Notes under the pieces: model-generated
What the model was told of the DNA's origin: nothing
The model's input: only the letters and a program-made list of their open reading frames with translations
The model's database searches: none
From: JBPEWY01 sp965224095
GTDB lineage: Bacteria > Bacteroidota > Bacteroidia > Flavobacteriales > Flavobacteriaceae
Direction of reading: 5' to 3'
Length of the DNA: 64,000 nt
Assembly (NCBI GenBank): GCA_965224095.1
Contig: OZ245039.1
Span: 682,001-746,000 of the forward strand
In this document: one piece after another, positions 43,713 to 54,300 of the stretch
How the letters are laid out: the number at the start of each line of letters is the position of its first letter
Numbering within the stretch: the first letter of the stretch is position 1
Position numbers and translations under genes: made by a program

Positions 43713-44981
43713 TTATTGCTGTGATTGCATCTCCTCCGTAATGGGAATTCGAACACCGTTTTTGTAGGCAACAATATAACAGGAAGGATATCCTTTTTTT
43801 ACGGCCATTACCTTTAAGGCAGTTGCTTCTCTGTACGTTTTTACCGATCCGTACATATACCTGAAAAACTTGTTAAAAGGTTCGGTAGAGAGGTCCGTTA
43901 GTCCGTTAAAGTTTTCCGATTTTAATGGAATTTTACGTGTAGTTGCCGCCAATTGAACTTTATAAATTACAGATTCTTCCTTTTTTTCGGTTTTAACCAC
44001 CGGTTGTTTTTTTATTTCATCGGGTTTATCCTGTGTTTGATTATTTGCGTTAATCGCCGGAGTTTCTTTTTTAACAGCTACCGGCACGTTCTTTTTTTCT
44101 TCTTTTTCCTTACCCGTTTCTTTCCCGGGAGGGTTTTTAATATTTTCGGCTGTATTATTAACTACTTCGAATGATGTATCTTCTCCCACATTGGTCTGGA
44201 CCGTTTTTTTATAATCTATTATAGCATTGGCAATAGATCTTGCCATATCATTCTGTCCCCTGGCTGAATTTAAATATCTGCCTTCATCTTTATAGGTTAA
44301 AAATCCGGTTTCTACCAAAACACTGGGCATATAAGTTTGATGTAGCACAATAAAGCCGGCCTGTTTAACTCCCCGGTTAACTCTTTTGAGTTTATTTGTG
44401 AAATTTTCCTGAATTCTGCGGGCCAGGTCTATGCTCTGATCTAAAAACTCTTCCTGCATAATGGTTAATCCAATAACCGACTCGGGCGAGTTTATATCAT
44501 ATCCCGCATATTTGGCTTCGTAGTTTTCCTCCAGGTATATTACCTGATTTTCCTTTTTAGCCACCTCAAAATTCTGTTTATTGGCATGTAACCCCAGTAC
44601 AAAAGTTTCTGTTCCATGTGCTTTGGAGTTATGAGAATTACAATGAACGGATACAAAAAGATCTGCATTGGCTTTATTGGCAATTTGTCCTCGTTCGTAC
44701 AAATCGACAAACACATCCGTTTTTCTGGTATAAATAACTTTAATACCCGGGTTTTGTTCTAAAATTTTCCCTACGCTTAAAACAATTTTAAGCGCAATTT
44801 CTTTTTCCTTAAGTCCGCTTCCTTTCCCCCCTAAATTTCCGGGATCGTGTCCTCCGTGTCCGGCATCCAGAACAACAACAAATTTATCGTTAATTTTGGC
44901 TTTATTTTTGTGCGACGTAAATGACCAAAGAGCAAGCGTCAAAAACGGAAGGATAAAGTAGGTTATAACAATCTTTTTCAT
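43713..44981 (-). CDS. N-acetylmuramoyl-L-alanine amidase (Amidase_3) with SPOR-like C-terminus
   Basis: 422 residues. N-terminal membrane/signal segment (IVITYFILPFLTLALWSF). Amidase_3 domain about 33-265 with Zn ligands in VLDAGHGGHDPGN and SVHCNSH and the Glu of VLVETGFLT. A Lys/Glu/Pro-rich linker (about 280-345) leads to a C-terminal SPOR-like domain (IYKVQLAATTRKIPL, YMYGSVKTYREATALKVMAVKKGYPSCYIVAY). It cleaves the amide between MurNAc and L-Ala during cell separation; the SPOR-like part would target it to denuded septal glycan. It is divergent from lptD, and the intergenic region carries a perfect palindrome. Confidence 0.92.
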   Translation of the reverse strand: MKKIVITYFILPFLTLALWSFTSHKNKAKINDKFVVVLDAGHGGHDPGNLGGKGSGLKEKEIALKIVLSVGKILEQNPGIKVIYTRKTDVFVDLYERGQIANKANADLFVSVHCNSHNSKAHGTETFVLGLHANKQNFEVAKKENQVIYLEENYEAKYAGYDINSPESVIGLTIMQEEFLDQSIDLARRIQENFTNKLKRVNRGVKQAGFIVLHQTYMPSVLVETGFLTYKDEGRYLNSARGQNDMARSIANAIIDYKKTVQTNVGEDTSFEVVNNTAENIKNPPGKETGKEKEEKKNVPVAVKKETPAINANNQTQDKPDEIKKQPVVKTEKKEESVIYKVQLAATTRKIPLKSENFNGLTDLSTEPFNKFFRYMYGSVKTYREATALKVMAVKKGYPSCYIVAYKNGVRIPITEEMQSQQ

Positions 44982-45036
44982 ATGCTATTCCCGGAAAACC
45001 CGAGTGTTCTGTTAAGGTTAAATTTATTATAATCTC

Positions 45037-45050
45037 TTGTCCGCGGACAA
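45037..45050. repeat. 14-bp perfect palindrome TTGTCCGCGGACAA
   Basis: A perfect 14-bp inverted repeat in the amidase/lptD intergenic region, with a GC-rich core in AT-rich DNA. Its first three bases form the -33-like TTG of the possible lptD promoter, so a dimeric regulator bound here could block or aid transcription. No such regulator gene is next to it. Confidence 0.6.
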
Positions 45051-45069
45051 AAAAATATACGTATGTTTG
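45037..45069 (+). promoter_or_regulatory. Putative lptD promoter
   Basis: TTG at 45037-45039 and TATGTTTG (45062-45069; TAnnTTTG) with a 22-bp spacer. Transcription would begin near 45076, which leaves TTG 45118 as the first usable lptD start; longer readings of the gene would begin inside the promoter. Confidence 0.4.
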
Positions 45070-45117
45070 ACTCTCCAAAAATTGGGCCATACTTTTACAA
45101 AAATAGGATTAAAAGCT

Positions 45118-47832
45118 TTGCAAACAAATAAACTACAGTCTCTTTTAACACTATTCTTGCTGCTTTGGAGCCTCCAAATGTATGGCCAGGAACCCCCTGG
45201 TAAAAACTCTATAAAGATTCCGGCTCAGCAGGATTCCCTCAATGTTTCTCCTGCCGCGGTAATTTCCGGCGATAGTATTCGCGTTACCTCTATTCCCAGA
45301 GATAGCATCTCACAGGATTCGGTTAAACCATCCGGACAGATGTTATTGGACAAGATCAAATACCGGGCTACAGACTATGTAAAAATCAATAGGAAGGAAA
45401 AAAAAATATACCTCTATAACGAAGCCGAGATTTATTATCAGGATACAGAGCTAAAAGCAGGTATTATTATTCTCGATTATCAGAAAAATGAAGTTTATGC
45501 CGGAAGAATCAAGGATAGTACCGGTGCATATACCCAATTACCCGATTTTAAACAGGGAAGTAATCAGGTTAATCCCGATTCAATCCGATTTAATTTTGAC
45601 ACACAAAAGGCACTAATATGGAAATCGAGATCCGAACAACAGGCCGGAGGCGGCATTAATGTCTTTGCAGAAATTACCAAAAAAGAAAACGATTCCGTAT
45701 ATTTTTTCAGTGAAGGAAAACTTACAACGGCTAAGGATATTGACAATCCGGAATATTACATTCGGATCAGGAAAGCCAAATTTGTTCCGAAAAAGAAAAT
45801 AATTGCCGGTTTAAGCAATATGTACATTGCCGATGTTCCCACACCTATCGGTGTTCCCTTTGCCTATTTCCCCCTAACGGAAGAACGTACTTCGGGTTTT
45901 ATTTTTCCAACTTTCGGAGAACAAAATAATCGGGGGTACTTTTTGCAAAACGGAGGGTATTATTTTGCGGTGAGCGATTATTTTGATCTGGCCGTACTGG
46001 GAGATATTTATACAAACGGCAGTTATGGTCTCCGAACGGAAACCACCTATGCCGTCAGATATAAATTCCGAGGGAATCTCCGTTTCCGGTTTGAGAATTT
46101 AATCAATAGTCAAAAGGGATTCGACGACTACAGCAGAAGCACCATTTACAATTTACAATGGAGCCATTCGCAGGATGCCAAAGCCAACCCGAATTCCCGG
46201 TTTTCTGCCTCGGTAAATTTAGGAAGCAGCCGATATTTTCAGGAATCGCTGAATCAGTTAAATACTCCTAATTTTCTAAACAATACACTTTCTTCCTCGG
46301 TTTCCTATTCGAAAACATTTCCCGCCTATCCGTCGGTGAATTTAAGTTTGACCGCCACACATTCCCAAAATACGAATACCGAAACCATTAATATGACGCT
46401 GCCAACATTACAGGCAAGTGTAGAGCGGATTTACCCTTTTGCTAAAAGGGATGGAATAAAAAAGGGGTTCTTTCAAAACATTAATTTTCAATATAACGTA
46501 CGGGCTGAAAACAGAATACAAACCACCGATTCGTTATTCTTTAAAAAGGAAATGTTTGAAAGTGCGCGAATCGGTGCCCGGCATTCTATTCCTATTGCCA
46601 CTAATTTTAAGCTCTTTAAGCATTTCAGCTTTAGTGTGGGAGGAAATTACGAAGATGTCTGGACACTTGAAACCATTGAAAGAAGCAATTATGACCCTGT
46701 GTTGCAGGAAGTTCCCGTAGATACATTAAAAGGCTTTGACAGGTTTAATCAGTATAATCTGAGCGCCAGCCTGGGGACTACCATCTACGGAACATTTAAT
46801 TTCGGCGACGACAAAAAAATACAAGCTATACGGCATGTAATGAGGCCTTCGGTTAGTTGGGGGTACACCCCGGGATTTGACCAGTATTACGATGAATATA
46901 TTGCCTCCGAAGAGCCGGATGATGTTAGGGAATATACGCGATTTGAGCGAAGTCTTTTTGGCACTCCTAGTAAAAACAACTCAAACTCCATAGGATTTAG
47001 CCTGAGCAATTCATTTGAGGCCAAGGTACGAGATCGGGATACTACTGCCGTAGAGCCTAAAAAAATAGTATTATTAAGTAATCTGAACCTTTCCACCTCG
47101 TATAATATTGCGGCCGATTCTCTGGCCTGGAGTCCGTTGCGGCTAACCGGAGGTACGCAAATACTTGACAAAAAAATGAGTATTAATTTCGGGGCCACTT
47201 TTGACCCTTATGCTATTGATAATAATGGACGCAGGATTGATGTTTTTAATATAGATAATGGGGGAAGCCTTTTTAGAATGACCAATGCTAACCTGAATAT
47301 CAGCTATTCATTGAGCAGTGCTTTATTCCAAAAAAAGGAAAAAGAAAATCAAAACGAACAGGGAGGACAGTTTGATCCGAACGATAATACTCAAAGCGGA
47401 GGACGTAATGACGACCTCTTTGGGAGATCGCAGGATTTTAGTGACGGAAGAGGGTTTGACGATGACAGGGATGTCGCCGAGTACGACTATTATCAAACCA
47501 AACTCCCCTGGGATCTGAGATTAGCATATACCTTAACATATAGTAACAGCAATCGGCAAAAAGAGATATCAGGGCATTCACTCATGTTCAGCGGGAATAT
47601 TGAACTTGCCCCTAAATGGCGGGTCGGAGCGTCATCAGGGTATGATTTTAAAAATAAAGGATTTACGTATACACAATTACGCTTTGAACGGGATCTGGAT
47701 AGCTGGAGGCTTAATTTTAACTGGGTTCCCTTTAGTACGAGGGCTTCCTGGTATTTCTTTATCGGGATTAAAGGCTCTATCCTTAGTGACATTAAATGGG
47801 AAAAAAGAAGCGAACCGGACAGGAGGCTATAA
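45118..47832 (+). CDS. lptD: LPS-assembly outer-membrane protein LptD (OstA)
   Basis: 904 residues from a TTG at 45118; the frame stays open back to 45037, and TTG 45067 is another candidate. A TTG at 45118 gives a clean signal peptide (NKLQSLLTLFLLLWSLQMYGQ). The N-terminal OstA/LptA-like beta-jellyroll (about 80-200: YLYNEAEIYYQDTELKAGIIILDY, KNEVYAGRI) is followed by the large C-terminal beta-barrel with alternating aromatic strands (FPTFGEQNNRGYFLQNGGYYFAVSDYFDLAVLGDIYTNGSYGL). It ends in a strand region with a charged tail. LptD inserts LPS in the outer leaflet. A Gln/Asn/Asp-rich loop is present near residues 770-810. Confidence 0.9.
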   Translation: MQTNKLQSLLTLFLLLWSLQMYGQEPPGKNSIKIPAQQDSLNVSPAAVISGDSIRVTSIPRDSISQDSVKPSGQMLLDKIKYRATDYVKINRKEKKIYLYNEAEIYYQDTELKAGIIILDYQKNEVYAGRIKDSTGAYTQLPDFKQGSNQVNPDSIRFNFDTQKALIWKSRSEQQAGGGINVFAEITKKENDSVYFFSEGKLTTAKDIDNPEYYIRIRKAKFVPKKKIIAGLSNMYIADVPTPIGVPFAYFPLTEERTSGFIFPTFGEQNNRGYFLQNGGYYFAVSDYFDLAVLGDIYTNGSYGLRTETTYAVRYKFRGNLRFRFENLINSQKGFDDYSRSTIYNLQWSHSQDAKANPNSRFSASVNLGSSRYFQESLNQLNTPNFLNNTLSSSVSYSKTFPAYPSVNLSLTATHSQNTNTETINMTLPTLQASVERIYPFAKRDGIKKGFFQNINFQYNVRAENRIQTTDSLFFKKEMFESARIGARHSIPIATNFKLFKHFSFSVGGNYEDVWTLETIERSNYDPVLQEVPVDTLKGFDRFNQYNLSASLGTTIYGTFNFGDDKKIQAIRHVMRPSVSWGYTPGFDQYYDEYIASEEPDDVREYTRFERSLFGTPSKNNSNSIGFSLSNSFEAKVRDRDTTAVEPKKIVLLSNLNLSTSYNIAADSLAWSPLRLTGGTQILDKKMSINFGATFDPYAIDNNGRRIDVFNIDNGGSLFRMTNANLNISYSLSSALFQKKEKENQNEQGGQFDPNDNTQSGGRNDDLFGRSQDFSDGRGFDDDRDVAEYDYYQTKLPWDLRLAYTLTYSNSNRQKEISGHSLMFSGNIELAPKWRVGASSGYDFKNKGFTYTQLRFERDLDSWRLNFNWVPFSTRASWYFFIGIKGSILSDIKWEKRSEPDRRL

Positions 47833-47908
47833 CCGGTATATACCAACATGAAAACTCATTATACCCGGGTGTTTTGGTTCGTATTTTTAAAAACAATATG
47901 AAAACAAT

Positions 47909-48289
47909 ATGAAAAAAATCATTACAACAAATCTGGCTCCGGCTCCTATAGGGCCTTACAATCAAGCGGTTTTATTTGGAAATACCTTATACATTTCCGG
48001 TCAGATCGGGATTGATGCAAAGACCGGAGTTCTTAGAGACGATGATATTTCAACAGAAACCAAACAGGTGATGCGTAATCTGGAAGCAATATTATCAGAG
48101 GCCGGAATGGATTTCCGGGACGTGGTTAAGACTTCCATTTTTTTAAAAGATATGCATCAATTCCAACAGGTAAATGAGGTTTACGGTACTTATTTTGAAG
48201 AGCACAGTGCCCCGGCCAGAGAGACCGTGGAAGTGGCTAACCTTCCTAAATTCGTGAATGTCGAGATCAGTATGATTGCTATGAAATAG
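47909..48289 (+). CDS. ridA: RidA family reactive imine/enamine deaminase
   Basis: 126 residues, the usual length. RidA hydrolyses 2-aminoacrylate and related enamines released by PLP enzymes. Core signatures: APAPIGPYNQAVLFGNTLYISGQIGID, TKQVMRNLEAILSEAGMDFRDVVKTSIFLKDM and the C-terminal SAPARETVEVANLPKFVNVEISMIA with the substrate-binding Arg. The start is ATG 47909. An 11-bp tandem repeat places a second ATG 11 bp upstream that opens only a 4-codon frame, which ends across the true start. Confidence 0.94.
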   Translation: MKKIITTNLAPAPIGPYNQAVLFGNTLYISGQIGIDAKTGVLRDDDISTETKQVMRNLEAILSEAGMDFRDVVKTSIFLKDMHQFQQVNEVYGTYFEEHSAPARETVEVANLPKFVNVEISMIAMK

Positions 48290-48306
48290 CGCCCGTTTAT
48301 TCCGGA

Positions 48307-49173
48307 TCAGTCATTTAATTTCTTTACGTGGTATTTTACCAGGCCTTCTATGGGTCTTCTAACAATATTTCCTACCTGAAAATCAAATTCAGAGGCCACC
48401 TGACGAATTTCATCGGATGAAAAATAAGCTATAGATCCCGCAAAATGAACCGGTACATGCGAAAGGACATCTTTGTACTGTAAAACCATATTTCTCGAAA
48501 AAAGCCGAATTCCCTTTAGGATTAATTCTTTTATATACTCCGACTCTTTGTTTAAAAACATAAATTCCGCAAAAGAGGCCAAATACGCATTGGGGTTTGG
48601 TTGTTTATATAAATTATACTTGATAAAGTCAGAATCCATATTGTGTTTGGAAGCCAGAGAAACCTTCAGATCTTCCGGCATATGATTAAAATAATAATCT
48701 CTAATTAACTGTCTCCCAAAATAATTACCAGCGGCATCATCCATAATAGAATAACCCAACGATTTCACCCGTTGATGGAGTTGTTCTCCATCAAAATAAC
48801 TACAATTAGATCCTGTTCCCAAAATACAAACCACGGCGGCCTCATTTACCTCATTAATGGTTCCGTACACGGCGGCCAGGGTATCTTCGTTGACTTCTAC
48901 CTGAGCTTTCGGAAAAAATTCATGAAGCACACTTTTCAATAGCATTCTGGGGCGTTCGGTTCCACACCCTGCTCCGTAAAAGAATACATGACTCACCTGG
49001 TCTTTAACCGTGCCTAAATCTTCGTGTTTACGAAGAATTTTAAAAAGTTTTTTCTGAGACAGTATCGCCGGATTCATCCCTTTGGTCCGAATTTTATCCA
49101 GCAGTTGATTCCCCTGCAGATCGACCGCTATCCAGTCGCATTTGGTTGATCCGCTATCGACTATAAAAATCAT
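48307..49173 (-). CDS. N-acetylglucosamine kinase-like protein (BadF/BadG/NagK family)
   Basis: 288 residues of the actin-like ATPase fold. FIVDSGSTKCDWIAVD is the phosphate-1 loop, VFFYGAGCGTERPR and CILGTGSNCSYFDGE the second, and VHFAGSIAYFSSDEI the adenosine motif. Members phosphorylate amino sugars such as GlcNAc during cell-wall recycling, which would fit the GH3 hexosaminidase elsewhere in the window. It lies upstream-to-downstream with pfkA and gap on the same strand (gap stop to this start, 34 bp), suggesting a role in sugar metabolism. Confidence 0.87.
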   Translation of the reverse strand: MIFIVDSGSTKCDWIAVDLQGNQLLDKIRTKGMNPAILSQKKLFKILRKHEDLGTVKDQVSHVFFYGAGCGTERPRMLLKSVLHEFFPKAQVEVNEDTLAAVYGTINEVNEAAVVCILGTGSNCSYFDGEQLHQRVKSLGYSIMDDAAGNYFGRQLIRDYYFNHMPEDLKVSLASKHNMDSDFIKYNLYKQPNPNAYLASFAEFMFLNKESEYIKELILKGIRLFSRNMVLQYKDVLSHVPVHFAGSIAYFSSDEIRQVASEFDFQVGNIVRRPIEGLVKYHVKKLND

Positions 49174-49207
49174 AATCCTTTATAAAGCGTTGCCACATCC
49201 GTCTAAA

Positions 49208-50218
49208 TTAACTAGCTGTAGTGTTATAGCTGTGTACTATTAAATCTACCAGTTTGCTTGAATATCCTGCTTCATTGTCATACCAGGAAACCAACTTGAA
49301 AAATCTGGAGTTCAATTCCATTCCGGCTTCCGCATCGAAAACACTGGTTCTTTTTTCGCCAACAAAATCCTGAGAAACTACTAATTCTTCCGTATATCCC
49401 ATAATTCCGTTAAGCTCATTTTCCGAAGCGGTCTTTATAACTTTTTTAATCTCCGTATAAGAAGTCTCTTTTTCCAGTTTTACCGTTAAATCAACCACGG
49501 AAACATTAGCCGTTGGCACCCGGAAGGCCATCCCCGTCAGTTTACCCTTAAGAGAGGGAATTACTTTAGTAACGGCTTTGGCAGCTCCCGTAGAGGCCGG
49601 GATAATATTAATCATAGCACTTCGTCCTCCCCGGTAATCTTTTCGGGACGGACCATCTACGGTTAATTGTGTAGCTGTTGTAGCGTGCACGGTAGTCATT
49701 AATCCTTCTTCAATTCCAAAATTATCATGTAATACTTTGGCCAGAGGTGCTAAACAATTGGTAGTACAGGATGCATTGGAAACAATTGTGTCTTCCGGTT
49801 TCAACTCCTGATGGTTAACTCCCATAACAAACATCGGAGCATCATTAGAAGGGGCAGAAATCACTACTTTTTTTGCTCCCGCGTCAATATGCTTTTGAGC
49901 TGTATCCAGTGATTTAAATATCCCGGTACATTCCGCAACAATATCAACTCCCGCTTCATCCCATTTCAGGTCTTCCGGATTTCGCTCTGCGGTTATTCTA
50001 ATTCGATTCCCATTTACATATAGCTCATTATCTTTAACCTCCACGGTTTCCTCGAACCTACCATGTACAGAATCGTATTTAAGCATATATGCCAGGTGAT
50101 CCACATCCAGCAAGTCATTAATAGCTACCACTTCTACATCCTCTCTTCTTACCGATTCTCTAAACACCAACCTTCCAATCCGGCCAAATCCGTTAATTCC
50201 AATTTTTACTTTTGACAT
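49208..50218 (-). CDS. gap: Type I glyceraldehyde-3-phosphate dehydrogenase
   Basis: 336 residues, NAD-binding start KIGINGFGRIGRLVFRE, active-site Cys in SNASCTTNCLAPLAK, phosphate-site HATTATQLTVDGPSRKDYRGGR and the C-terminal SWYDNEAGYSSKLVDL. It catalyses oxidative phosphorylation of glyceraldehyde 3-phosphate in glycolysis. It follows pfkA by 29 bp, so the two glycolytic enzymes are probably co-transcribed. All catalytic residues are present. Confidence 0.97.
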   Translation of the reverse strand: MSKVKIGINGFGRIGRLVFRESVRREDVEVVAINDLLDVDHLAYMLKYDSVHGRFEETVEVKDNELYVNGNRIRITAERNPEDLKWDEAGVDIVAECTGIFKSLDTAQKHIDAGAKKVVISAPSNDAPMFVMGVNHQELKPEDTIVSNASCTTNCLAPLAKVLHDNFGIEEGLMTTVHATTATQLTVDGPSRKDYRGGRSAMINIIPASTGAAKAVTKVIPSLKGKLTGMAFRVPTANVSVVDLTVKLEKETSYTEIKKVIKTASENELNGIMGYTEELVVSQDFVGEKRTSVFDAEAGMELNSRFFKLVSWYDNEAGYSSKLVDLIVHSYNTTAS

Positions 50219-50247
50219 TTTCTGTGTAATTATTTTAGTATCTTTTT

Positions 50248-51234
50248 TTATATAGTCATGATATCGGATACCCGAAGCAGTTCTTTATCTATTTCCGATT
50301 TCCCTTTTACTGCTTTATCCAGTGGTGTGAGAATAATTTGATCGTCACCTACCCCTACCATAAAATTCGTTTTTCCTTCTAAAAGCGACTCAACCGCTTT
50401 AACACCCATTCTACTTGCCAGTACCCGATCGTAACACGAAGGAGTTCCTCCTCTTTGCATATGTCCCAAAACCGATACACGGACTTCATAGTGGGGCATA
50501 TTTTCCTCTACATATTCGGCTAGTTCAAATACATTTTTACCGGTTTTATCTCCCTCGGCTACCACTACGATGCTGGACGATTTTCCTGATTTTTTACTTC
50601 GCTCAAGAGATTCGGTAAGGCGTTCAAGCCCCATATCTTCTTCCGGAATAAGGATCTCCTCGGCACCCGCTCCAACTCCGGCATTCAAAGCTATATGCCC
50701 AACATCTCTTCCCATAACTTCCACAAAAAAGAGACGGTTATGTGAACTTGCCGTATCTCTTATTTTATCGATTGCTTCAACCACAGTGTTTAATGCCGTA
50801 TCGTAACCCAAAGTAAATTTAGTGCCGAAAATATCATTATCGATGGTTCCGGGAATCCCTATTACAGGAAATTTATATTCCTGATTAAATATCATCCCCC
50901 CTGTAAAGGTTCCGTCTCCTCCAATTAATACCAAAGCATCCACATCGTAATCTATCAGATTATCATATGCTTTTCTTCTTCCTTCTTTGGTTCTAAATTC
51001 CTGCGATCGTGCCGATTTTAATATAGTTCCTCCCTTGTTAATGATATTGTTAACGCTTCGGGCGTTCATAGGTTTAAAATCGGCCTCTATCATTCCCTGA
51101 TATCCACGGTAAATTCCCACACAATCTACATTGTGATACACACAGGTTCGAACAACAGACCGTATGGCAGCATTCATTCCGGGGGAGTCTCCACCCGAAG
51201 TCATTACCGCTATTTTTCTTATACTTTTCGACAT
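50248..51234 (-). CDS. pfkA: ATP-dependent 6-phosphofructokinase
   Basis: 328 residues, the size of the short bacterial PfkA. MTSGGDSPGMNAAIR (11-25) is the nucleotide loop. IGGDGTFTGG (101-110 region) has Gly rather than Asp after GGD, which indicates ATP and not pyrophosphate as donor. PGTIDNDIFGT holds the catalytic Asp, and EVMGRDVGHIAL and HMQRGGTPSCYDR bind fructose 6-phosphate. It is first in a pfkA-gap-kinase operon. The TAnnTTTG box at 51264-51271 fits as its promoter. Confidence 0.97.
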   Translation of the reverse strand: MSKSIRKIAVMTSGGDSPGMNAAIRSVVRTCVYHNVDCVGIYRGYQGMIEADFKPMNARSVNNIINKGGTILKSARSQEFRTKEGRRKAYDNLIDYDVDALVLIGGDGTFTGGMIFNQEYKFPVIGIPGTIDNDIFGTKFTLGYDTALNTVVEAIDKIRDTASSHNRLFFVEVMGRDVGHIALNAGVGAGAEEILIPEEDMGLERLTESLERSKKSGKSSSIVVVAEGDKTGKNVFELAEYVEENMPHYEVRVSVLGHMQRGGTPSCYDRVLASRMGVKAVESLLEGKTNFMVGVGDDQIILTPLDKAVKGKSEIDKELLRVSDIMTI

Positions 51235-51263
51235 AGGCCCCAGTATTAATTGAGTAAAACTAT

Positions 51264-51271
51264 CAAACTTA
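51264..51271 (-). promoter_or_regulatory. Putative -7 element of pfkA
   Basis: TAAGTTTG on the minus strand matches TAnnTTTG and lies 29 bp before the pfkA ATG (51234). No clear -33 TTTG is seen. The position between the tamB terminator and pfkA fits a promoter. Confidence 0.4.
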
Positions 51272-51370
51272 TTTTAATTTTCCGGTCATAGCAGGACTAA
51301 ATTAAAAAGCTACCCGTATTTCAATCGTTTTCGTTAATAAAATGTTTTAACGCAGCCTCCAAGTACTAAA

Positions 51371-51394
51371 AAAACACCTTGGTGAAGGTGTTTT
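51371..51394 (-). terminator. Rho-independent terminator at the 3' end of tamB
   Basis: AAAACACCTT (51371-51380) and AAGGTGTTTT (51385-51394) pair perfectly around a 4-base loop. On the minus strand the hairpin is followed by a run of Ts (As at 51368-51374 on the plus strand). The hairpin touches the last base of the tamB stop codon (51394-51396), so it separates tamB from pfkA. Confidence 0.85.
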
Positions 51395-54300
51395 TAATTT
51401 CCCGAATCTGTTTTTTTAGGTTTCACTTTTATCAACCCGTCACCCATGGTATTTATAACATCTTTTTCCTTGGGAACCGTATCGTTTTCCTGCGCTTCTT
51501 TTAGCCTTTGTTCTCTTTTTTTCTTGGAGACAAATATTTTTTGCAGCAATTCTTTAAAGGTATTAAAATCAACCTGATAAGACAATCCCACTCCCTGTGT
51601 ATATCCCTGTCGGTCTGCCAGAAATTCGTTGATCTCATTTTCCCTGTTAAAGATCTTTGCACTTAACGATCCGTCTTCATTAAGCAACACCTGAACTTCC
51701 ACATCACCGGCAACAACAGTTTCACTAACTCCCCCCACCGGAACCCCAATTTTACCATTAATTAGGATGCGGTCGGAAATCTGGGTGGAAACGGTAACCC
51801 CCAAACGATCTTCGGTTTGAAAATCGGCATTGGGGTCTCTATACCCCTGTTCGTACGACAAGCCTACGTCAAACCTGTTATCATCATTAGATAAAATTTG
51901 ATTTACAAGGCTGTTGGCCGTTTCAATAAGGTTTCCCGTAAGCGCCTGTTGTGTAATAGACACTTCATTGATAAAAGTTCCCTGGGAAAGCAGAGAAAGT
52001 GCCTGTAACTCTCTCTTGTCCGGATCATCCAGTCTGTATTGCAGTTCGGAATTCAATATCGCATTTGCCGCGGGAAATTCTATTCTAAAATCCGGTTCAG
52101 GTTGCATTAACTCTCCTTCCAGGGCAATAACCACATTCGTGGGGATCCTTTTGGTGAAATTCTGATTTTCAATCAGCACCGCCGGATTGGCTGTTAAGGA
52201 ATAAACCGCTTCCATATTTATTCTAGCTCCCAACGGATCGCCATCCCAATTAATAGTTCCTCCGGGTTGTACTTTAAAGTGTTTGTCAATTAAACCTCCA
52301 TATTTAAAATTATAATCTCCTGTAAACGTTATAAAGTCGCCATACATATTAAACTTACCCTTGGTATTAATTTCAATAAGCAGGTTTCCCGCTCCCGTTC
52401 CCTTTAAAGAGCTTCCCGTTTTCTGATCGACCACGATCTCTACTTCCGCATTGGGTTGTACATCCAGGTCAAATTCCAGTTCAAGGCCCGGGTAATCTCT
52501 GAGCACCCTTCCCTCTTCTACCGTTTCCTCTTCATTTTTATTTATAAAATTTATAAAGGAATAATCGCCTATGGCGGCCACATCGCTTACAGGTATTTTT
52601 AAAGAAGTTCCTTCTTCGGTAGCTCCCTGAACTTTTATACTTACGGCATCGGTAGGCCCGTATATTTCTGCAAAGCCACTAATAAAACCGGTTCCGTAGT
52701 ACAATGCTTCCTCCGACGGAGGCGTATTTAAAACCAAAAACCGTTGTTCCCGTGTATCTATAATCAAATCCAGATACCAATCTTTAAACTGTTGATGGGT
52801 AATTGTACCGTTTAAATTAGCGGTAGACGAATACACAACATCGGACAGAATGATATTATCAAACTCAAACGATTGTTCATACATGCTAACCCTGGCAGGG
52901 GCTATAAAATTATAATCCGTATTTAACTCTGCAATTTTTAGTCCGGCATCATCAAGCTCTAGTAAACCACTCATATTGGGGTTATTTAATTTTCCGGTGA
53001 GTTTCACATCGCCGGAAGCATACCCCCGAATATTGGTTATTACATCATCTCCCAAATTACTAAAAGGGGCCAGATTAAACTGTTTGAACGATGCCGTTAC
53101 ATCCATTCCGGAATTACCATTTATATAGGAAATGTTTCCGGTAATCCCCAAACTTTCTACATTTTCATTATTGATTAAACGGGCATTCACAGCATAATTG
53201 GTAAGGTTTTCATTACCTACGACATCCAACTTAAGGTCGCCCAAATCATACCCGTTTACTTCCAGTTGATGCATGGTAAGATTGGAGGATGGAAGATAAT
53301 TATTTTGTTGTTGAAGAAAATTAAACTCTCCATTGATAATTCCTCTCAGTTTTAATGATTCTATATCGGGTGTAACCTTATTGAGCGATACATTTTCAAA
53401 CTGTAGCCTTATATCTTTCTGCTCAGATCCTATCAATGTTCCGGAAAGATCAATCTTTTCATTCTCATGTGTCATTACCAGATCTTCAATACGCACAGAA
53501 TCCATGGTTCTATTAAATACCACCCGATTTCGAGAGTTATTCTTTTCATTCAAAAACCATTTATATCCTTTAAAGCTTACATCCGATTTTTTTAATCCTA
53601 TTACCGATTGTTTATCGCTGTTAAAAGTGTGGTAAAAATTTAGATTATAAATATCTCCGTTCCGTTTGCCTCCTTTAAATTCGGTTCTGAAAAAAAGCGT
53701 GTCTTTAATGGTTGTATTAATCAAACTAAATCCGGATACATCGTAATACTCCGTTTTAATCGCATTTACTTCTATATAGGTGTTAAAAATTGGATTTTTA
53801 TTGTCGACCTTCAGGTTTACATTATCCATATTATTCCCATATGCTTTTATTTGCGGCGATTTAAAGGTGAGTTTAAAATCGCCGTCGTCTCCAACAATGC
53901 TTCCCTTTATAAACGTATTCTTCCCGAACTCTATTTCCGGATAAAACACCTCTACAATTTTATTATATATTTTAAGATTAAAATCAATATTCTGCCCGGG
54001 CGCTATATCGTGAGGACTATAATTTGTGTAAATACTTCCCACCGAATTCTCAATGAGCTTTGGCATTTCCTTATAGGTAAATTTCCCTTTAATGGTACCA
54101 TTGATAATATCAGGCGAATTAATCACCAATAACCTGCTGCCATCTTCTTCGAATGATGAAACCACATTGAAATCATCAAAATAGTACGTATCGTTTTGAT
54201 TTGTGTAACTCGTCTTTTTAAAAGACACTTCCCCTGCAATATTTTCAATGGAATTCCCTAAAATATTCATTTGCACATCTCCCTTAAATACGGAAACGCT

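Noticed and set aside
45037..45117. N-terminal extension of LptD
   Set aside because: It would start inside the palindrome and promoter-like bases, and the signal peptide is best formed from TTG 45118; kept only as an alternative.
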